A stretch of 64,000 bases of DNA, taken from NCBI RefSeq assembly GCF_050296195.1, contig NZ_JBNKRB010000019.1; one strand, written 5' to 3'. The translations under genes were made by a program, and so were the position numbers. The stretch comes from Gynuella sp050296195. Its GTDB lineage: Bacteria; Pseudomonadota; Gammaproteobacteria; Pseudomonadales; Natronospirillaceae. The stretch's first letter is position 1; every line of letters starts with the position of its first letter. Below the pieces are notes generated by a model. It saw only the letters and a program-made list of their open reading frames with translations. It was not told where the DNA came from and searched no databases. Of the stretch, positions 51,814 to 61,161 are shown one piece after another.

Positions 51814-53604
51814 ATGATTGAGTCGTTAAACCCCTCATTTTTGCTCGCATTGCTGATGCTGGCAGGTTTTTTCTGTCAGTGGCTGGGGTGGCGCTCCGGG
51901 CTGCCGGCGATCTTGTTTTTGCTACTCACCGGGATGGTGCTGGGACCATTGACCGGTTGGGTGAATCCCGATGAGCTGTTAGGAGAGTTGTTGTTTCCAT
52001 TTGTCTCTCTCGGGGTGGCGGTGATCCTGTTTGAAGGTAGTCTGACCCTGAAATTTCATGAAATCTCGGGACTGAAAAACGTCATCCGTAATATGACGAC
52101 CATCGGTGTATTGCTGACCTGGGGCTTGATGACCGCCGTCACCTGCTGGCTCGCACAGATCCCTCTAGCAGTGGCAGCTCTGTTCGGCGCACTGATGACT
52201 GTCACCGGCCCAACTGTAGTGGTGCCGATGCTGCGCAGCATCAACGCCAAAGCCAATATCGCCAATATTCTGCGCTGGGAGGGCATTATCGTGGACCCCA
52301 TCGGCGCGCTACTGGCTGTGCTGGTGTTTGAAGCCATCGTGACCGGTGATCAGGCCCACAGCCTGATTGCCTTTGCCCGACTCGTGGGAGCCGGGATCGT
52401 ACTCGGACTGATCGGGGCGTTGATTATGCACCAGGCATTGCTGAAGCAATGGATACCAAACTACCTGGTGAATTTTTTCAGCCTGGCGGTGCTATTGATC
52501 GTCTTCACCCTGGCCAATCATCTTGAGGATGAAGCCGGGCTGGTGGCAGTCACCTTGATGGGCATCGTGCTGGCCAATCTTAAGGGCGTAGACATGGAAT
52601 CGATCCTGGATTTCAAGGAACACCTTTCCGTGTTACTGATTTCCATGATGTTCATTCTGCTGGCAGCCCGCATGGACTTTCAGGCCATCGCCGGGCTGGG
52701 GTTCAGTTCCATACTGGTACTGCTAGCCGCACAGCTGCTGGTCAGACCGCTGGCAGTGTGGGTTTCGACCCTGGGCAGTGATCTGCGCTGGACAGAGCGC
52801 GCCATGCTGGCCTGGATTGCGCCACGGGGTATCGTCGCGGCGGCCATTGCCTCATTGTTTGCCCTGAAGTTAGCCGAAGCAGGTATTGAAGGCGCGGAGG
52901 CACTGCTGCCACTGACATTTGTCATGATCGTTGGCACGGTACTGATTCAGAGTTTCAGCGCCGGCTGGTTGGCGAAAAAACTGGATGTCTCGCTGGCCAA
53001 TGCTCAGGGAGTTCTGATTCACGGCGCCAACAAGATCTCTCTGGCACTGGCAACCAGCCTGCAAAAGCAGGGCTTTGATGTGATTGTGGCCGATCACGAC
53101 CGCCGTCATATCAATGAAGCACGGATGCTGGGCCTGCGGACTTATTTCGGTAATGTGCTGAGTGAGCACGCGGATATACATCTGGATCTGATGGGTATGA
53201 AAAAGCTGCTGCTGATGAGTCGGCGTGAAGACGGCAACCATCTGATCTTTAACCAGTACAAACATGACTTTCCGGAAAACGGCATCTATGCCCTCAACAC
53301 TACGGCTCCCTCCAACAACGAAAAAGCTCAGGTCCGCAAACACTTGCGTGGCCGCGTACTGTTTGCTGAAACCTGTACCTGGAGCAAATTATCGAGCTTG
53401 TTCAGTCAGGGAGCGGAAATCCGTGTCACGACGATCACGGAGGAGTTCACCTTTGCTCGCTACCGGGAGCATTGGAATGACCGGTTTATTCCGTTGTATG
53501 CCATTTCTCCGGATAAAAAACTGAAAATCATGGCGGCCGATTCCGAATTCGACATTAAATCCGGATGGCAGATTGCATCACTGGTCTCAACCGAAATACA
53601 GTAA
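51814..53604 (+). CDS. CPA1-type cation:proton antiporter with TrkA-N-like domain
   Basis: The 596-residue protein has twelve to thirteen membrane helices (residues about 5-385). The antiporter signatures are LPAILFLLLTGMVLGP and ALMTVTGPTVVVPMLR. At about 397-515 lies a cytoplasmic Rossmann-like TrkA-N domain (VLIHGANKISLALATSLQ), and a further small domain ends the chain. The usual GxGxxG of TrkA-N is HGANKIS here, so nucleotide binding may be altered. Such proteins exchange Na+ or K+ for H+. It stands alone. Confidence 0.88.
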   Translation: MIESLNPSFLLALLMLAGFFCQWLGWRSGLPAILFLLLTGMVLGPLTGWVNPDELLGELLFPFVSLGVAVILFEGSLTLKFHEISGLKNVIRNMTTIGVLLTWGLMTAVTCWLAQIPLAVAALFGALMTVTGPTVVVPMLRSINAKANIANILRWEGIIVDPIGALLAVLVFEAIVTGDQAHSLIAFARLVGAGIVLGLIGALIMHQALLKQWIPNYLVNFFSLAVLLIVFTLANHLEDEAGLVAVTLMGIVLANLKGVDMESILDFKEHLSVLLISMMFILLAARMDFQAIAGLGFSSILVLLAAQLLVRPLAVWVSTLGSDLRWTERAMLAWIAPRGIVAAAIASLFALKLAEAGIEGAEALLPLTFVMIVGTVLIQSFSAGWLAKKLDVSLANAQGVLIHGANKISLALATSLQKQGFDVIVADHDRRHINEARMLGLRTYFGNVLSEHADIHLDLMGMKKLLLMSRREDGNHLIFNQYKHDFPENGIYALNTTAPSNNEKAQVRKHLRGRVLFAETCTWSKLSSLFSQGAEIRVTTITEEFTFARYREHWNDRFIPLYAISPDKKLKIMAADSEFDIKSGWQIASLVSTEIQ

Positions 53605-53711
53605 TTGTTAGCGATGGTGGGAACTGATGATCGTGAGTGGATGCTGATTTGTAAGCATCCCAAACAGGTGGTTTGAAAAACGATTTTCAGTCCACTGAAC
53701 AGAATCGCCTC

Positions 53712-54251
53712 TCAACTCTCACGCAGACTTTTGCGAACCATGCGCAAAACAGATTCTTCATCCGTCAGCTGATGAATCTCTGGCCATGTCAGCCATCGCA
53801 GATCGTGGGATTCATCACTCAATACCAGGGCTTCCTGATCGGCTTCAAACCAGAAACGAATATCAAGATGCAGGTGGGCCGGTTCGGTTTTACGGGCTGG
53901 AATCTCGTGAATATCGATGTCAAAAATCCCAGGCTGTACCAACTGCAGTCCATTGATCCCGGTTTCTTCGCGGGCTTCTCTGAGGCTGGCTGCCTGAAGG
54001 CTGGCGTCGTCTTCAATATGACCACCGGGCTGTACCCAGATGTCCAATTTACCGTGATGTAACAGCACAGCCCGGGTGCGTTCCCGATTGCTGATCCAGG
54101 CTGAGGCCGTCAAATGTCCTTCGGCGGTATCTCGTTGATGAAACCGGGGCTGACGCAGCACAAAGTCGCGGATAAACGCTTGATCCTGTTGCTCTTTGTC
54201 GCTGTCAGCCTGATAGGCATCAAGCAGGGTAATGATCTCAGTACTATTCAT
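53712..54251 (-). CDS. NUDIX hydrolase
   Basis: From ATG 54251 the protein has 179 residues and a NUDIX box at about 82-104 (GGHIEDDASLQAASL then REAREETGI). The metal-binding REAREE core is intact. The early Glu of the box is Ala, a change not expected to abolish metal binding. NUDIX enzymes cleave nucleoside diphosphates linked to another group; the substrate is unknown. A longer frame would need a TTG at 54308 inside the neighbouring LysE end and is less likely. It follows the LysE gene by about 60 bases on the same strand. Confidence 0.85.
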   Translation of the reverse strand: MNSTEIITLLDAYQADSDKEQQDQAFIRDFVLRQPRFHQRDTAEGHLTASAWISNRERTRAVLLHHGKLDIWVQPGGHIEDDASLQAASLREAREETGINGLQLVQPGIFDIDIHEIPARKTEPAHLHLDIRFWFEADQEALVLSDESHDLRWLTWPEIHQLTDEESVLRMVRKSLRES

Positions 54252-54311
54252 GGCAAAGGGCTCTGGTAAAACTCGAAAACCGGGGGAGGGTATTCGTTCC
54301 ACAGGCAATAG

Positions 54312-54905
54312 TCACCCCCACCATTGCTGATAGATCATCTTCACTGCCACATAACACAGCAAAACTGCCATAAGAAGATTGAGATAGCGGAAAAATACCG
54401 GTCGGATATAACGGTGCACCTGCGCACCCAGGACGCTGTATCCACCCGGTGCTCCCAGGGCGAATAGCGCCAGCAAAACCGACCAGATCATAATATGAAT
54501 TCCGGTAATACCTTCTGCCGGAAACTGTACCGTACCGATGGGCAGTGTTGCCATCAACCCTTTTGGATTCAGCAGCTGCATCCACAAACCATCGATATAG
54601 CTCAGTGGTTTTTTGGCTACATCCTGATGATTGGCGAGATTAACATTGGCACGCAGCAGTTTCGCCGCCAGATAGATCATGTAAGCACCGCCCAGTAAAG
54701 CCAGGTAACGCTGTGCCACTGGGTCCAGCAGCCAAGCACCACCATACCCAAAGATTACAAACATGATCAGCAACGCTGTCGAAACACCGGCGCAGAAACC
54801 AATCATTGATCGGATCTGTCCCTGAAGACCGGCATTGAAAGCCAACAGGTTTACCGGCCCAGGGGAATACATGATGCTGAACGCATAGGCGAAAATTTCC
54901 AACAT
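54312..54905 (-). CDS. LysE-family amino-acid exporter
   Basis: The 197-residue inner-membrane protein has five to six helices and the LysE/RhtB-type motif SPGPVNLLAFNAGLQGQ near residues 14-30. LLNPKGLMATLP comes at about 113-124. Such proteins export basic or neutral amino acids and related compounds. An AraC-type regulator lies 38 bases upstream on the same strand, and AraC-LysE pairs are common, so coupled expression is likely. Confidence 0.9.
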   Translation of the reverse strand: MLEIFAYAFSIMYSPGPVNLLAFNAGLQGQIRSMIGFCAGVSTALLIMFVIFGYGGAWLLDPVAQRYLALLGGAYMIYLAAKLLRANVNLANHQDVAKKPLSYIDGLWMQLLNPKGLMATLPIGTVQFPAEGITGIHIMIWSVLLALFALGAPGGYSVLGAQVHRYIRPVFFRYLNLLMAVLLCYVAVKMIYQQWWG

Positions 54906-54943
54906 GTTGTAACTCTTTAAACGTCAATGGATTAGGGCGGGTA

Positions 54944-55783
54944 TCAGCAAATGCGCAGATTGCGTTGATATCGTCTGGGGGTGGTGCCGTAGACCGGTTT
55001 AAAGCGGCGATTGAAGTGACTCAGGTCGGAAAAACCATATTGATAGGCCACATCTTCCACGGAGTTCCCTTGTTCCAGGGCCTTGCGGGCACCATTGATT
55101 CGGCGGTTAAGCACATATTGGTAAGGCGTAATTCCGCACTGACTACGAAACAGGCGTAAAAAATGGTACTTGGACATGTTCGCCACCTGACTCATATCTG
55201 CCAGCGTCAAACGGCTGTGCAAATGGGCTTCGATATAATCTTTTACTCTTTCCAGCAATCTGTCGGGGCGACTCACCGTCGAACAGGGTTGATAATCACC
55301 GCCAAGCTGACACAGGCGTTCGACAATGCGGTAGAGCCCGGCTTCCAGAGTTAACGGCGCCACAGTGGAATCATCCCTGGTCTCCATATTGATAACCTGC
55401 TGAAGAATAGCTGTACGCAGGGCTTCATCCCGGAACAGCGTCTGGCCGAAGCGATAGTGGGGTAAGGGTCGTTCCGTGATGCTGTCCAGTAATGGCTGCA
55501 GCTGCCTGGGATGCAGGTATATCATGCGGTAGTGCAGGGTCTCGTCAGTTCCGGAATGACCGTCATGAATTTCGTCAGGATTGAAGAGAATGATCGTTCC
55601 CGGTTTGCTCGAATAGTAACCGCCGTTATGAAAAAAATCCTGATGACCCGCCAGTGTGACCCCGAGCGAGTATTCCTCATGACTGTGACGTTCATAAGTA
55701 AAATCCGCCATCGCTGCCGTCAGTCCTCTGACGTCTGGCAGCAACGGATTTTGACTGAACTGAAATACGTTATCCACCTGCAC
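54944..55783 (-). CDS. AraC-family transcriptional regulator
   Basis: A GTG start at 55783, preceded by a G-rich ribosome site (AGGGGGG), gives 279 residues, the normal family length. The reading frame stays open for 82 more codons upstream, but that extension has no homology feel. The N-terminal cupin (FTYERHSHEEYSLGVTLAG, TIILFNPDEIHDGHSG) binds an effector. The C-terminal double helix-turn-helix (RLTLADMSQVANMSKYHFLR, FSDLSHFNRRFKPVYGTTP) binds DNA. It is followed by, and likely regulates, the LysE exporter. Confidence 0.88.
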   Translation of the reverse strand: MQVDNVFQFSQNPLLPDVRGLTAAMADFTYERHSHEEYSLGVTLAGHQDFFHNGGYYSSKPGTIILFNPDEIHDGHSGTDETLHYRMIYLHPRQLQPLLDSITERPLPHYRFGQTLFRDEALRTAILQQVINMETRDDSTVAPLTLEAGLYRIVERLCQLGGDYQPCSTVSRPDRLLERVKDYIEAHLHSRLTLADMSQVANMSKYHFLRLFRSQCGITPYQYVLNRRINGARKALEQGNSVEDVAYQYGFSDLSHFNRRFKPVYGTTPRRYQRNLRIC

Positions 55784-55965
55784 TACGATCCCCCCTGCCG
55801 AATGCCTCTGATTCGAATAGAATGTGTATATCCAGACAGTAGCGCAATCTTGCGGATGATGCTTGGACAAAGTTGCGTAATATGATGAATGCCGGATTAG
55901 CGAAACATGGAAGACAATGATCAGGAAAGAAGATATTGGGTACTGCTGATATCTTTTACGGGATA

Positions 55966-56364
55966 TCAGGAGCCAATTGATGTGCGCTGATGCCGCAGAG
56001 CCATAATGTCGGTTGCCAACTGTTTCCACCAGCGGTCAACCTGATGTCGTAAAAACCATAACCGACGCCGCCCATGACGCTGTTTATGCACAATCCTCCG
56101 GGTCAGCAGTTGGGTGCGAACACCTGCCCAGGCTGGAGTTGGCAGGGTCAACAGATTGATTCGACAGGCGGGAAATACTTCATCGTATAAAATAGATTCC
56201 AACTCGCTCAGCGAATATTTTGAATTCGCACAAACCCGAGCAATCTTCACCAACTCTTTTTCTTCGTGAGTGTCCATGAACAACAACTGCATGGCATGCC
56301 AGATCGGCTCCCGGTCCGGGATATCGTTTTCAATTGGGGTCATACAATAAGACTGAAAATCCAT
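55966..56364 (-). CDS. DUF7079-like protein
   Basis: The 132-residue protein has PDREPIWHAMQLLFMDTH followed by IARVCANSKYSLSELESILY and DEVFPACRINLLT, a pattern I associate with the DUF7079 family. It ends with a basic tail (KQRHGRRRLWFLRHQ). The function is unknown. There is no signal peptide or membrane helix. Met1 and Met8 are possible starts and neither has a strong ribosome site. It stands alone between AraC and the SAHH-like gene. Confidence 0.6.
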   Translation of the reverse strand: MDFQSYCMTPIENDIPDREPIWHAMQLLFMDTHEEKELVKIARVCANSKYSLSELESILYDEVFPACRINLLTLPTPAWAGVRTQLLTRRIVHKQRHGRRRLWFLRHQVDRWWKQLATDIMALRHQRTSIGS

Positions 56365-56642
56365 TGGTATTATTTAACTTTAGGCAGTTTTTGCTGCTGA
56401 CATGTAAAAACTTGTAAAACATGCAGGATTTCATCTTCTATCATCTACCCTGCTTTGCACAGGGTTTTATCCTGACCGTGTGCGACTCATCACAGAGGAA
56501 TTTATTCTGCCAGGCATTCACTCAGTCAGTGTTCAGAGTTAATCTTGTCATCCCCTCATGATCATCAATACACGCTGTATCGATCTGCTGTCTGATCATG
56601 TTTTCTGCGATGACTTTCAATGCATTACCGAAAGGAACAAAT

Positions 56643-57770
56643 ATGAATTTTACCCAAGAGCTTAACTGGATCCGCCGTCATATGCCCAGAACCGCCCGCA
56701 TGGTTTCACAACTGGGAGACTGCCGCGGCAAAAAGGTGACCATCTGTACACACCTGGATATCAAGATGGTACCTCTGTACGAAGGCTTTCTGAAACAGGG
56801 AGGTGAGTTGTTTGTAACGACTTGTAACCCTACAACTGTCCGTGACGAAGTGGTCTCATATTTGTCCAGCCTTGGTGCCAAAACTCATGCCTGGTTAAAC
56901 ATGAGCCAGGCCGATTGGGAACAATCATTGCAGCAGGCCTTGGACTGGCAACCGGACTACGTATGTGAGTTTGGTGCGGAAATCATGTCTCGGTTGCAAC
57001 AGCGGCCTGGTCAGACGATGAAGGCCGGACTGGAAGGCACCGGTTCTGGGGTTTCCAGACTCAAGCAGGCCAACATGACCTTTCCTGTGTTTAATTGGGA
57101 TGACTTGGATGCCAAAGAGGGTCTGCACAATCGTCACATGGTGGGCCTGACAGCCTGGCAGGCTTTTTTTGAACGCACACGCATGACACTACATGAAAAA
57201 AACGTTGTCGTGATCGGCTATGGACTGGTGGGGCAGGGTGTGGCTTTCTCAGCCAGAGCCTATGGCGGCGCTGTCACAGTAGCAGAGCGCGATCCGGCAC
57301 GTCGCCTGATGGCCCAATATGATGGCTGGCATGTGAGTGAGCTGGATGACGCCATTGCTCAGGCAGATGTGGTCGTGACTGCCACCGGCGCCCGTAATGT
57401 CATCACCGCCCGGCATTTGCGAGCGCTGAAAAGTGGTGCCTTTGTGATGAACGTCGGTCATGTCAGTGATGAAATTGATACCAGCGAACTGGATCTCACA
57501 CAGGGCGAGGAAGTTCTGCCACATATTTATGAATACCAACAAGGAAACAAGCACTTCTTCCTGTTGGCCAACGGTGCCATGTTCAATCTGACTGCCAGTT
57601 TTGGTGACAGTGTGAACGCCTTTGACGTTACCCTGGCCATCATGGCATCCGGACTGGCACATATTATGGGAGAAGGTGCCAACGCCGACCCCGGCTTTTA
57701 TCTGTTACCAGACGCTGTTTGGAAACCCGCTGTTAGTGCAATAACACTCGACACCCCGGCATCACAATAA
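56643..57770 (+). CDS. Divergent S-adenosylhomocysteinase-like protein
   Basis: From ATG 56643 (AAAGGAAC upstream) the protein has 375 residues, shorter than the 430 to 470 of true SAHH. The Rossmann motif is VVVIGYGLVGQGVAFSARAYGG, and TTCNPTTVRDEV, EGTGSGVSRL and NVGHVSDEID match SAHH blocks. By eye, the catalytic segment KSKFDN of SAHH aligns with KEGLHN here, losing the substrate-binding Lys and Asp. DDGGD becomes EFGAE, and the C-terminal Lys/Tyr NAD arm is absent. It may act on a different substrate. It is convergent with the Fur-box gene, overlapping by 38 bases. Confidence 0.75.
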   Translation: MNFTQELNWIRRHMPRTARMVSQLGDCRGKKVTICTHLDIKMVPLYEGFLKQGGELFVTTCNPTTVRDEVVSYLSSLGAKTHAWLNMSQADWEQSLQQALDWQPDYVCEFGAEIMSRLQQRPGQTMKAGLEGTGSGVSRLKQANMTFPVFNWDDLDAKEGLHNRHMVGLTAWQAFFERTRMTLHEKNVVVIGYGLVGQGVAFSARAYGGAVTVAERDPARRLMAQYDGWHVSELDDAIAQADVVVTATGARNVITARHLRALKSGAFVMNVGHVSDEIDTSELDLTQGEEVLPHIYEYQQGNKHFFLLANGAMFNLTASFGDSVNAFDVTLAIMASGLAHIMGEGANADPGFYLLPDAVWKPAVSAITLDTPASQ

Positions 57771-58236
57771 ATTCTTCCAGTTGTTCCAGAACCCCGGCAA
57801 TTCGTTGGTCGCGGTTCTTTACCAATAATAGTTTCATTCGCTGAAAGGAGACCTTTACGGCCTCCTCCAGTGTCTGTGAATCAGCCTTTAGCTGCGATCC
57901 CAACAACACCTCACAGTGCTGCAGCAATAAACGCAGATACTCGCTGACCAAAGACCAGTGACCCAGTACTGACAGACAGATCACCAAATGATGACAAGAG
58001 TACAACAGGTTATTGATCATTTCGGCAGATCCGACCACCTCATGTTCATGTTGAAGAGCCAGTGCGGAAATTTCATAGGCAGCCCCCAGTTTACGACAAG
58101 CCAGCTCCCAACTTTGTGCTTCCATGGCCATCAGTCCGGCCAATTTCAAATGTTCGAACTGCTGGTAGGCCTGAAGCGGATCCTGTGCAACCAGTAGTTG
58201 ATGACGAGTACAGATGAATCGCATAACGTGTCTCAT
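57733..58236 (-). CDS. Unknown helical protein under a Fur box
   Basis: The 167-residue protein is helical, with SWELACRKLGAAYEISALAL and EMINNLLYSCHHLVICLSVL. It is rich in Cys and His (for example CTRH, LLYSCHHLVICL, LLQHCEVLL), but no known motif is clear. There is no signal peptide. Met1 (58236) and Met5 (58224) are both possible; the second has GAGA upstream. A perfect Fur palindrome ends six bases before Met1, so expression under iron starvation is likely. I do not recognise the family. Confidence 0.6.
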   Translation of the reverse strand: MRHVMRFICTRHQLLVAQDPLQAYQQFEHLKLAGLMAMEAQSWELACRKLGAAYEISALALQHEHEVVGSAEMINNLLYSCHHLVICLSVLGHWSLVSEYLRLLLQHCEVLLGSQLKADSQTLEEAVKVSFQRMKLLLVKNRDQRIAGVLEQLEEFIVMPGCRVLLH

Positions 58237-58241
58237 TCTTT

Positions 58242-58262
58242 AAATGATAATGATTATCATTT
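58242..58262 (-). promoter_or_regulatory. Fur box
   Basis: This is a perfect 21-bp palindrome with ten-base arms (AAATGATAAT and ATTATCATTT) around a central G. It closely follows the Fur consensus GATAATGATAATCATTATC. It lies immediately upstream of the unknown minus-strand gene. Confidence 0.88.
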
Positions 58263-58671
58263 ATAAACAAATGAACCGTATAACACAAGGGGGGATTTCA
58301 CAGACAACTGAGCTGAATCACTAACAGCTCAACCTTAAAAAGGAATCACCTGAAGCAGAGCTGACTTGCACCAATACCACTGATAGGAAATTTCTGTTAA
58401 AAAGTAATCGATTCATACAGCTCTGAACCTGACAGTTAATACAACGTTATATACGGGATCATTCCATACACGATTTGCACTGTGTGAACGTATGTAAAGC
58501 AAAGACTGTGATCCGGACTTCATTTTGGCAATTGATATCGGCCAAAAATGATTCGTATCAGCAAAAAGGCAACATTAAAAAAGCATTCAAAGTTAAGATA
58601 TACCTGCATGATCTCAAGATGAGATCAGTAATCCAGTTTCCAAAAACAACTCCAAGCAGGATTATCGAAAC
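58263..58671. other. Intergenic region upstream of the pectinesterase-like gene
   Basis: The 409-bp stretch between divergent genes is AT-rich towards the right. It should hold the promoter of the pectinesterase-like gene. I find no gene and no clear operator beyond the Fur box at its left edge. Confidence 0.4.
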
Positions 58672-61161
58672 ATGAATCCAAAAACCCTAAAAGCCGTTCT
58701 AACAGCCGGACTTTTGCTGGCTGTAAACGGTACGACAGCAACAACCGCATATGCAGCTTCTGACATGACTGATACCTCAGAAAAACAGGCTCACTCCAAT
58801 TTCGACAGCCCAGCCGGTGTCTGGCAATGCCCGGATTCCGGCTTATACTTCTGTGACGATTTCGCCTCCGGCAATGCCAATAACTGGGACCTTCTGCCGA
58901 AAACCGAAAACAATATGACACCCGATGGTAGTTTTGACCTCGTCAATGATGCGGGCAACAATGTCCTGCGTTATACCGCCGACAAATCCGGCGGTGTCAT
59001 TGCCCTGGTTAAACCATCAACCCTGTCTGCGTTGACAACGGCAGACTATTACGTCGAAGCGAAAATCAGACCACGTTACAACTCGACAGCCGCCAACAAA
59101 CAGCTGTATCTGCTTGGTCGCTATCAGGATGGTAACAACTGGTATGCCGGAGCAATGAACATTCAAAATTCCGTCGGCAGCACCCAAGTGGAAATTGCCA
59201 AAATGGTCAACGGCCAACTGACGCGTATGCAGCAAGTCAAAACACCCATTGAACAGGGCACAAAAGATGCCCTGGACGGCCAATGGTACTACCTGCGTCT
59301 GGTACTGAAAGGCGACACGCTGACGGTTTATCTCGATGGCGATCAGATTGCCTCCACTACTGATGCTAGTTTCACAAATACTGGCATCATCGGCCTGTGG
59401 ACATCCAATAAATCATTCGAAATCGATGATGTCCGAGTCGGTAATGCCGACGACCTTCCAGCATCTATCGTGTTGTCTCCCGGAGACACGGAATACAGTG
59501 CAGAAGTTGGAGATAGTCCCAAAGTTGTTGAAGTCACAACTCGCACAGAAACCGGAGAAAATGATACCTTCACCGTTACCTCTAGCGATTCAAATGTGAT
59601 TGCTGTCAGCACCTCTGGCAACCAGGTTACTCTGACACCGGTGGGGTCGGGGACCGCAACCATCACATTTATCAGCGGCTCAAATCTGGCCCGGAAAATC
59701 AACGCCACTATCGCACCACAATTTGAAATGCCGACCGCGGTTTATGATTTCTGCAACGAGCTTACACCCGCATCAGGCGAATTCGATACCTATGAAGATA
59801 GCCAACTAAAAATCAGGTTTGACTCCGACGTAACATTGGGAGAAGGATCCATTCGCATTTTCAGATCCAGCGATGACGTTATGGTGGACAAAATCAGCCT
59901 GATCAATGAATCAGACAACATTGGCTATAACCCGGTACGTAACATTAGAACCAATCCGATCAGAATCAATGGTAACACTGTCCGTATCACCCCACATGCC
60001 AATACTCTGGAACGCGGTGTCAGCTACTATATCGCCATAGCCAAAGAAGCATTCACGGGTGCAACATTAGCTGGACAGCCATTTGAGGGCATTGGAAAAA
60101 ACAGTGGCTGGACCTTTACCACCCGAATCAATGGACCGGATATCAATAAAACCACTCTAGTGGTGGATGACAATGGTCACCATGCCGACTTCCGGTCAAT
60201 ACAAGGCGCACTCAATTTTGTTATGCAAAACGTGGCTACAGACACGCCGGCTACTGTGTACATCAAAAGTGGCATATATGAAGAACCCCTGTACCTTTAC
60301 GGTAAAAATAACATTACCCTGAAAGGCGAAAGTCGGCATAAAACCATCATTCGTTACACCATCAATGAGAGCATGAACTCCGGCACAGTAGGTCGACCAT
60401 TATTCCTGATAGAACAAGCAGATATGGTCAGGCTGGACAATCTGACACTGAAAAACACCACACTGATCGGAGAAGGGCATCAGGCTGAAACACTCTTCTT
60501 TAACAGCCCGGATGGACGGCTGATTGCCACCAACGCAGACTTTATCAGCGAACAGGACACTCTAAACCTAAAAGGCTGGACCTGGTTCTACAACACACTG
60601 GTTGCGGGAAACGTCGATTTCATCTGGGGCTACAGCAAAGTATCCCTGTTCGAAAACAGCGAGATACGCACTTTAGGAGACTCACGGGGTAATGGCAGTG
60701 GGGGATACGTCCTTCAGGCCCGGGTACAAAACGAAACAGACAAAGGCTTCGTCTTCCTCAATTCAAAAATAACCCGCGGCGACGGTCCAAATGGCGACCC
60801 GGTCCTGGACAACACCACCTATCTGGCCAGGAGCGGTGGTTGCAGCGGCTGTTACGACAATATCGTGTTCATCAACACATACATGGACAACCATATCAAA
60901 CCGATCGGTTGGTTAAATGATCCATTGCCCACACCCGAAACAGCCAATGCAAATGCAGGTTGGAGGGAGTACAACACCATGGACCTTAACGGCCAGAAAC
61001 AAGACCTTTCAGAAAGACTCAAAACCCTATCCTATGAAATGAATGAAGCAGAAGTTCTAAATGGCTATAGCACCAGAGAACAGATATTTTCCGCTTATGA
61101 CAATGGAACAGGTTGGGATCCTATGGATGACATAGACAATTATTGTCCAAACTCTAAATAA
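58672..61161 (+). CDS. Multidomain secreted pectinesterase-like protein (CE8-like)
   Basis: The 829-residue protein has a signal peptide (cleaved near AYA, residue 28). A concanavalin-like domain follows (about 60-260: FYCDDFASGNANNW, YYVEAKIRPRYN). A Big2 domain lies at about 262-345 (SGTATITFISG) and an SbsA/Big5-like domain at about 350-485. The pectinesterase beta-helix is at about 495-829. Catalytic landmarks are EQDTL (Asp about 628), NVDFIWG (Asp about 649) and YLARSGG in place of YLGRPW. Pectin methylesterases remove methyl groups from pectin; YbhC-like relatives have other roles. Secretion and the add-on domains point to polysaccharide breakdown outside the cell. Confidence 0.82.
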   Translation: MNPKTLKAVLTAGLLLAVNGTTATTAYAASDMTDTSEKQAHSNFDSPAGVWQCPDSGLYFCDDFASGNANNWDLLPKTENNMTPDGSFDLVNDAGNNVLRYTADKSGGVIALVKPSTLSALTTADYYVEAKIRPRYNSTAANKQLYLLGRYQDGNNWYAGAMNIQNSVGSTQVEIAKMVNGQLTRMQQVKTPIEQGTKDALDGQWYYLRLVLKGDTLTVYLDGDQIASTTDASFTNTGIIGLWTSNKSFEIDDVRVGNADDLPASIVLSPGDTEYSAEVGDSPKVVEVTTRTETGENDTFTVTSSDSNVIAVSTSGNQVTLTPVGSGTATITFISGSNLARKINATIAPQFEMPTAVYDFCNELTPASGEFDTYEDSQLKIRFDSDVTLGEGSIRIFRSSDDVMVDKISLINESDNIGYNPVRNIRTNPIRINGNTVRITPHANTLERGVSYYIAIAKEAFTGATLAGQPFEGIGKNSGWTFTTRINGPDINKTTLVVDDNGHHADFRSIQGALNFVMQNVATDTPATVYIKSGIYEEPLYLYGKNNITLKGESRHKTIIRYTINESMNSGTVGRPLFLIEQADMVRLDNLTLKNTTLIGEGHQAETLFFNSPDGRLIATNADFISEQDTLNLKGWTWFYNTLVAGNVDFIWGYSKVSLFENSEIRTLGDSRGNGSGGYVLQARVQNETDKGFVFLNSKITRGDGPNGDPVLDNTTYLARSGGCSGCYDNIVFINTYMDNHIKPIGWLNDPLPTPETANANAGWREYNTMDLNGQKQDLSERLKTLSYEMNEAEVLNGYSTREQIFSAYDNGTGWDPMDDIDNYCPNSK

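Noticed and set aside
51044..51850. 268-codon open frame on the minus strand
   Set aside because: It is a shadow of the EamA-type transporter gene and its composition is rich in Gln, Arg and His, as usual for shadows.
53712..54308. Longer NUDIX frame starting at 54308
   Set aside because: The first codon would be TTG next to the LysE stop; the ATG at 54251 starts the conserved part.
54944..56029. 361-residue form of the AraC regulator
   Set aside because: The first 82 residues show no domain and exceed the family length; a GTG at 55783 with a G-rich ribosome site fits better.
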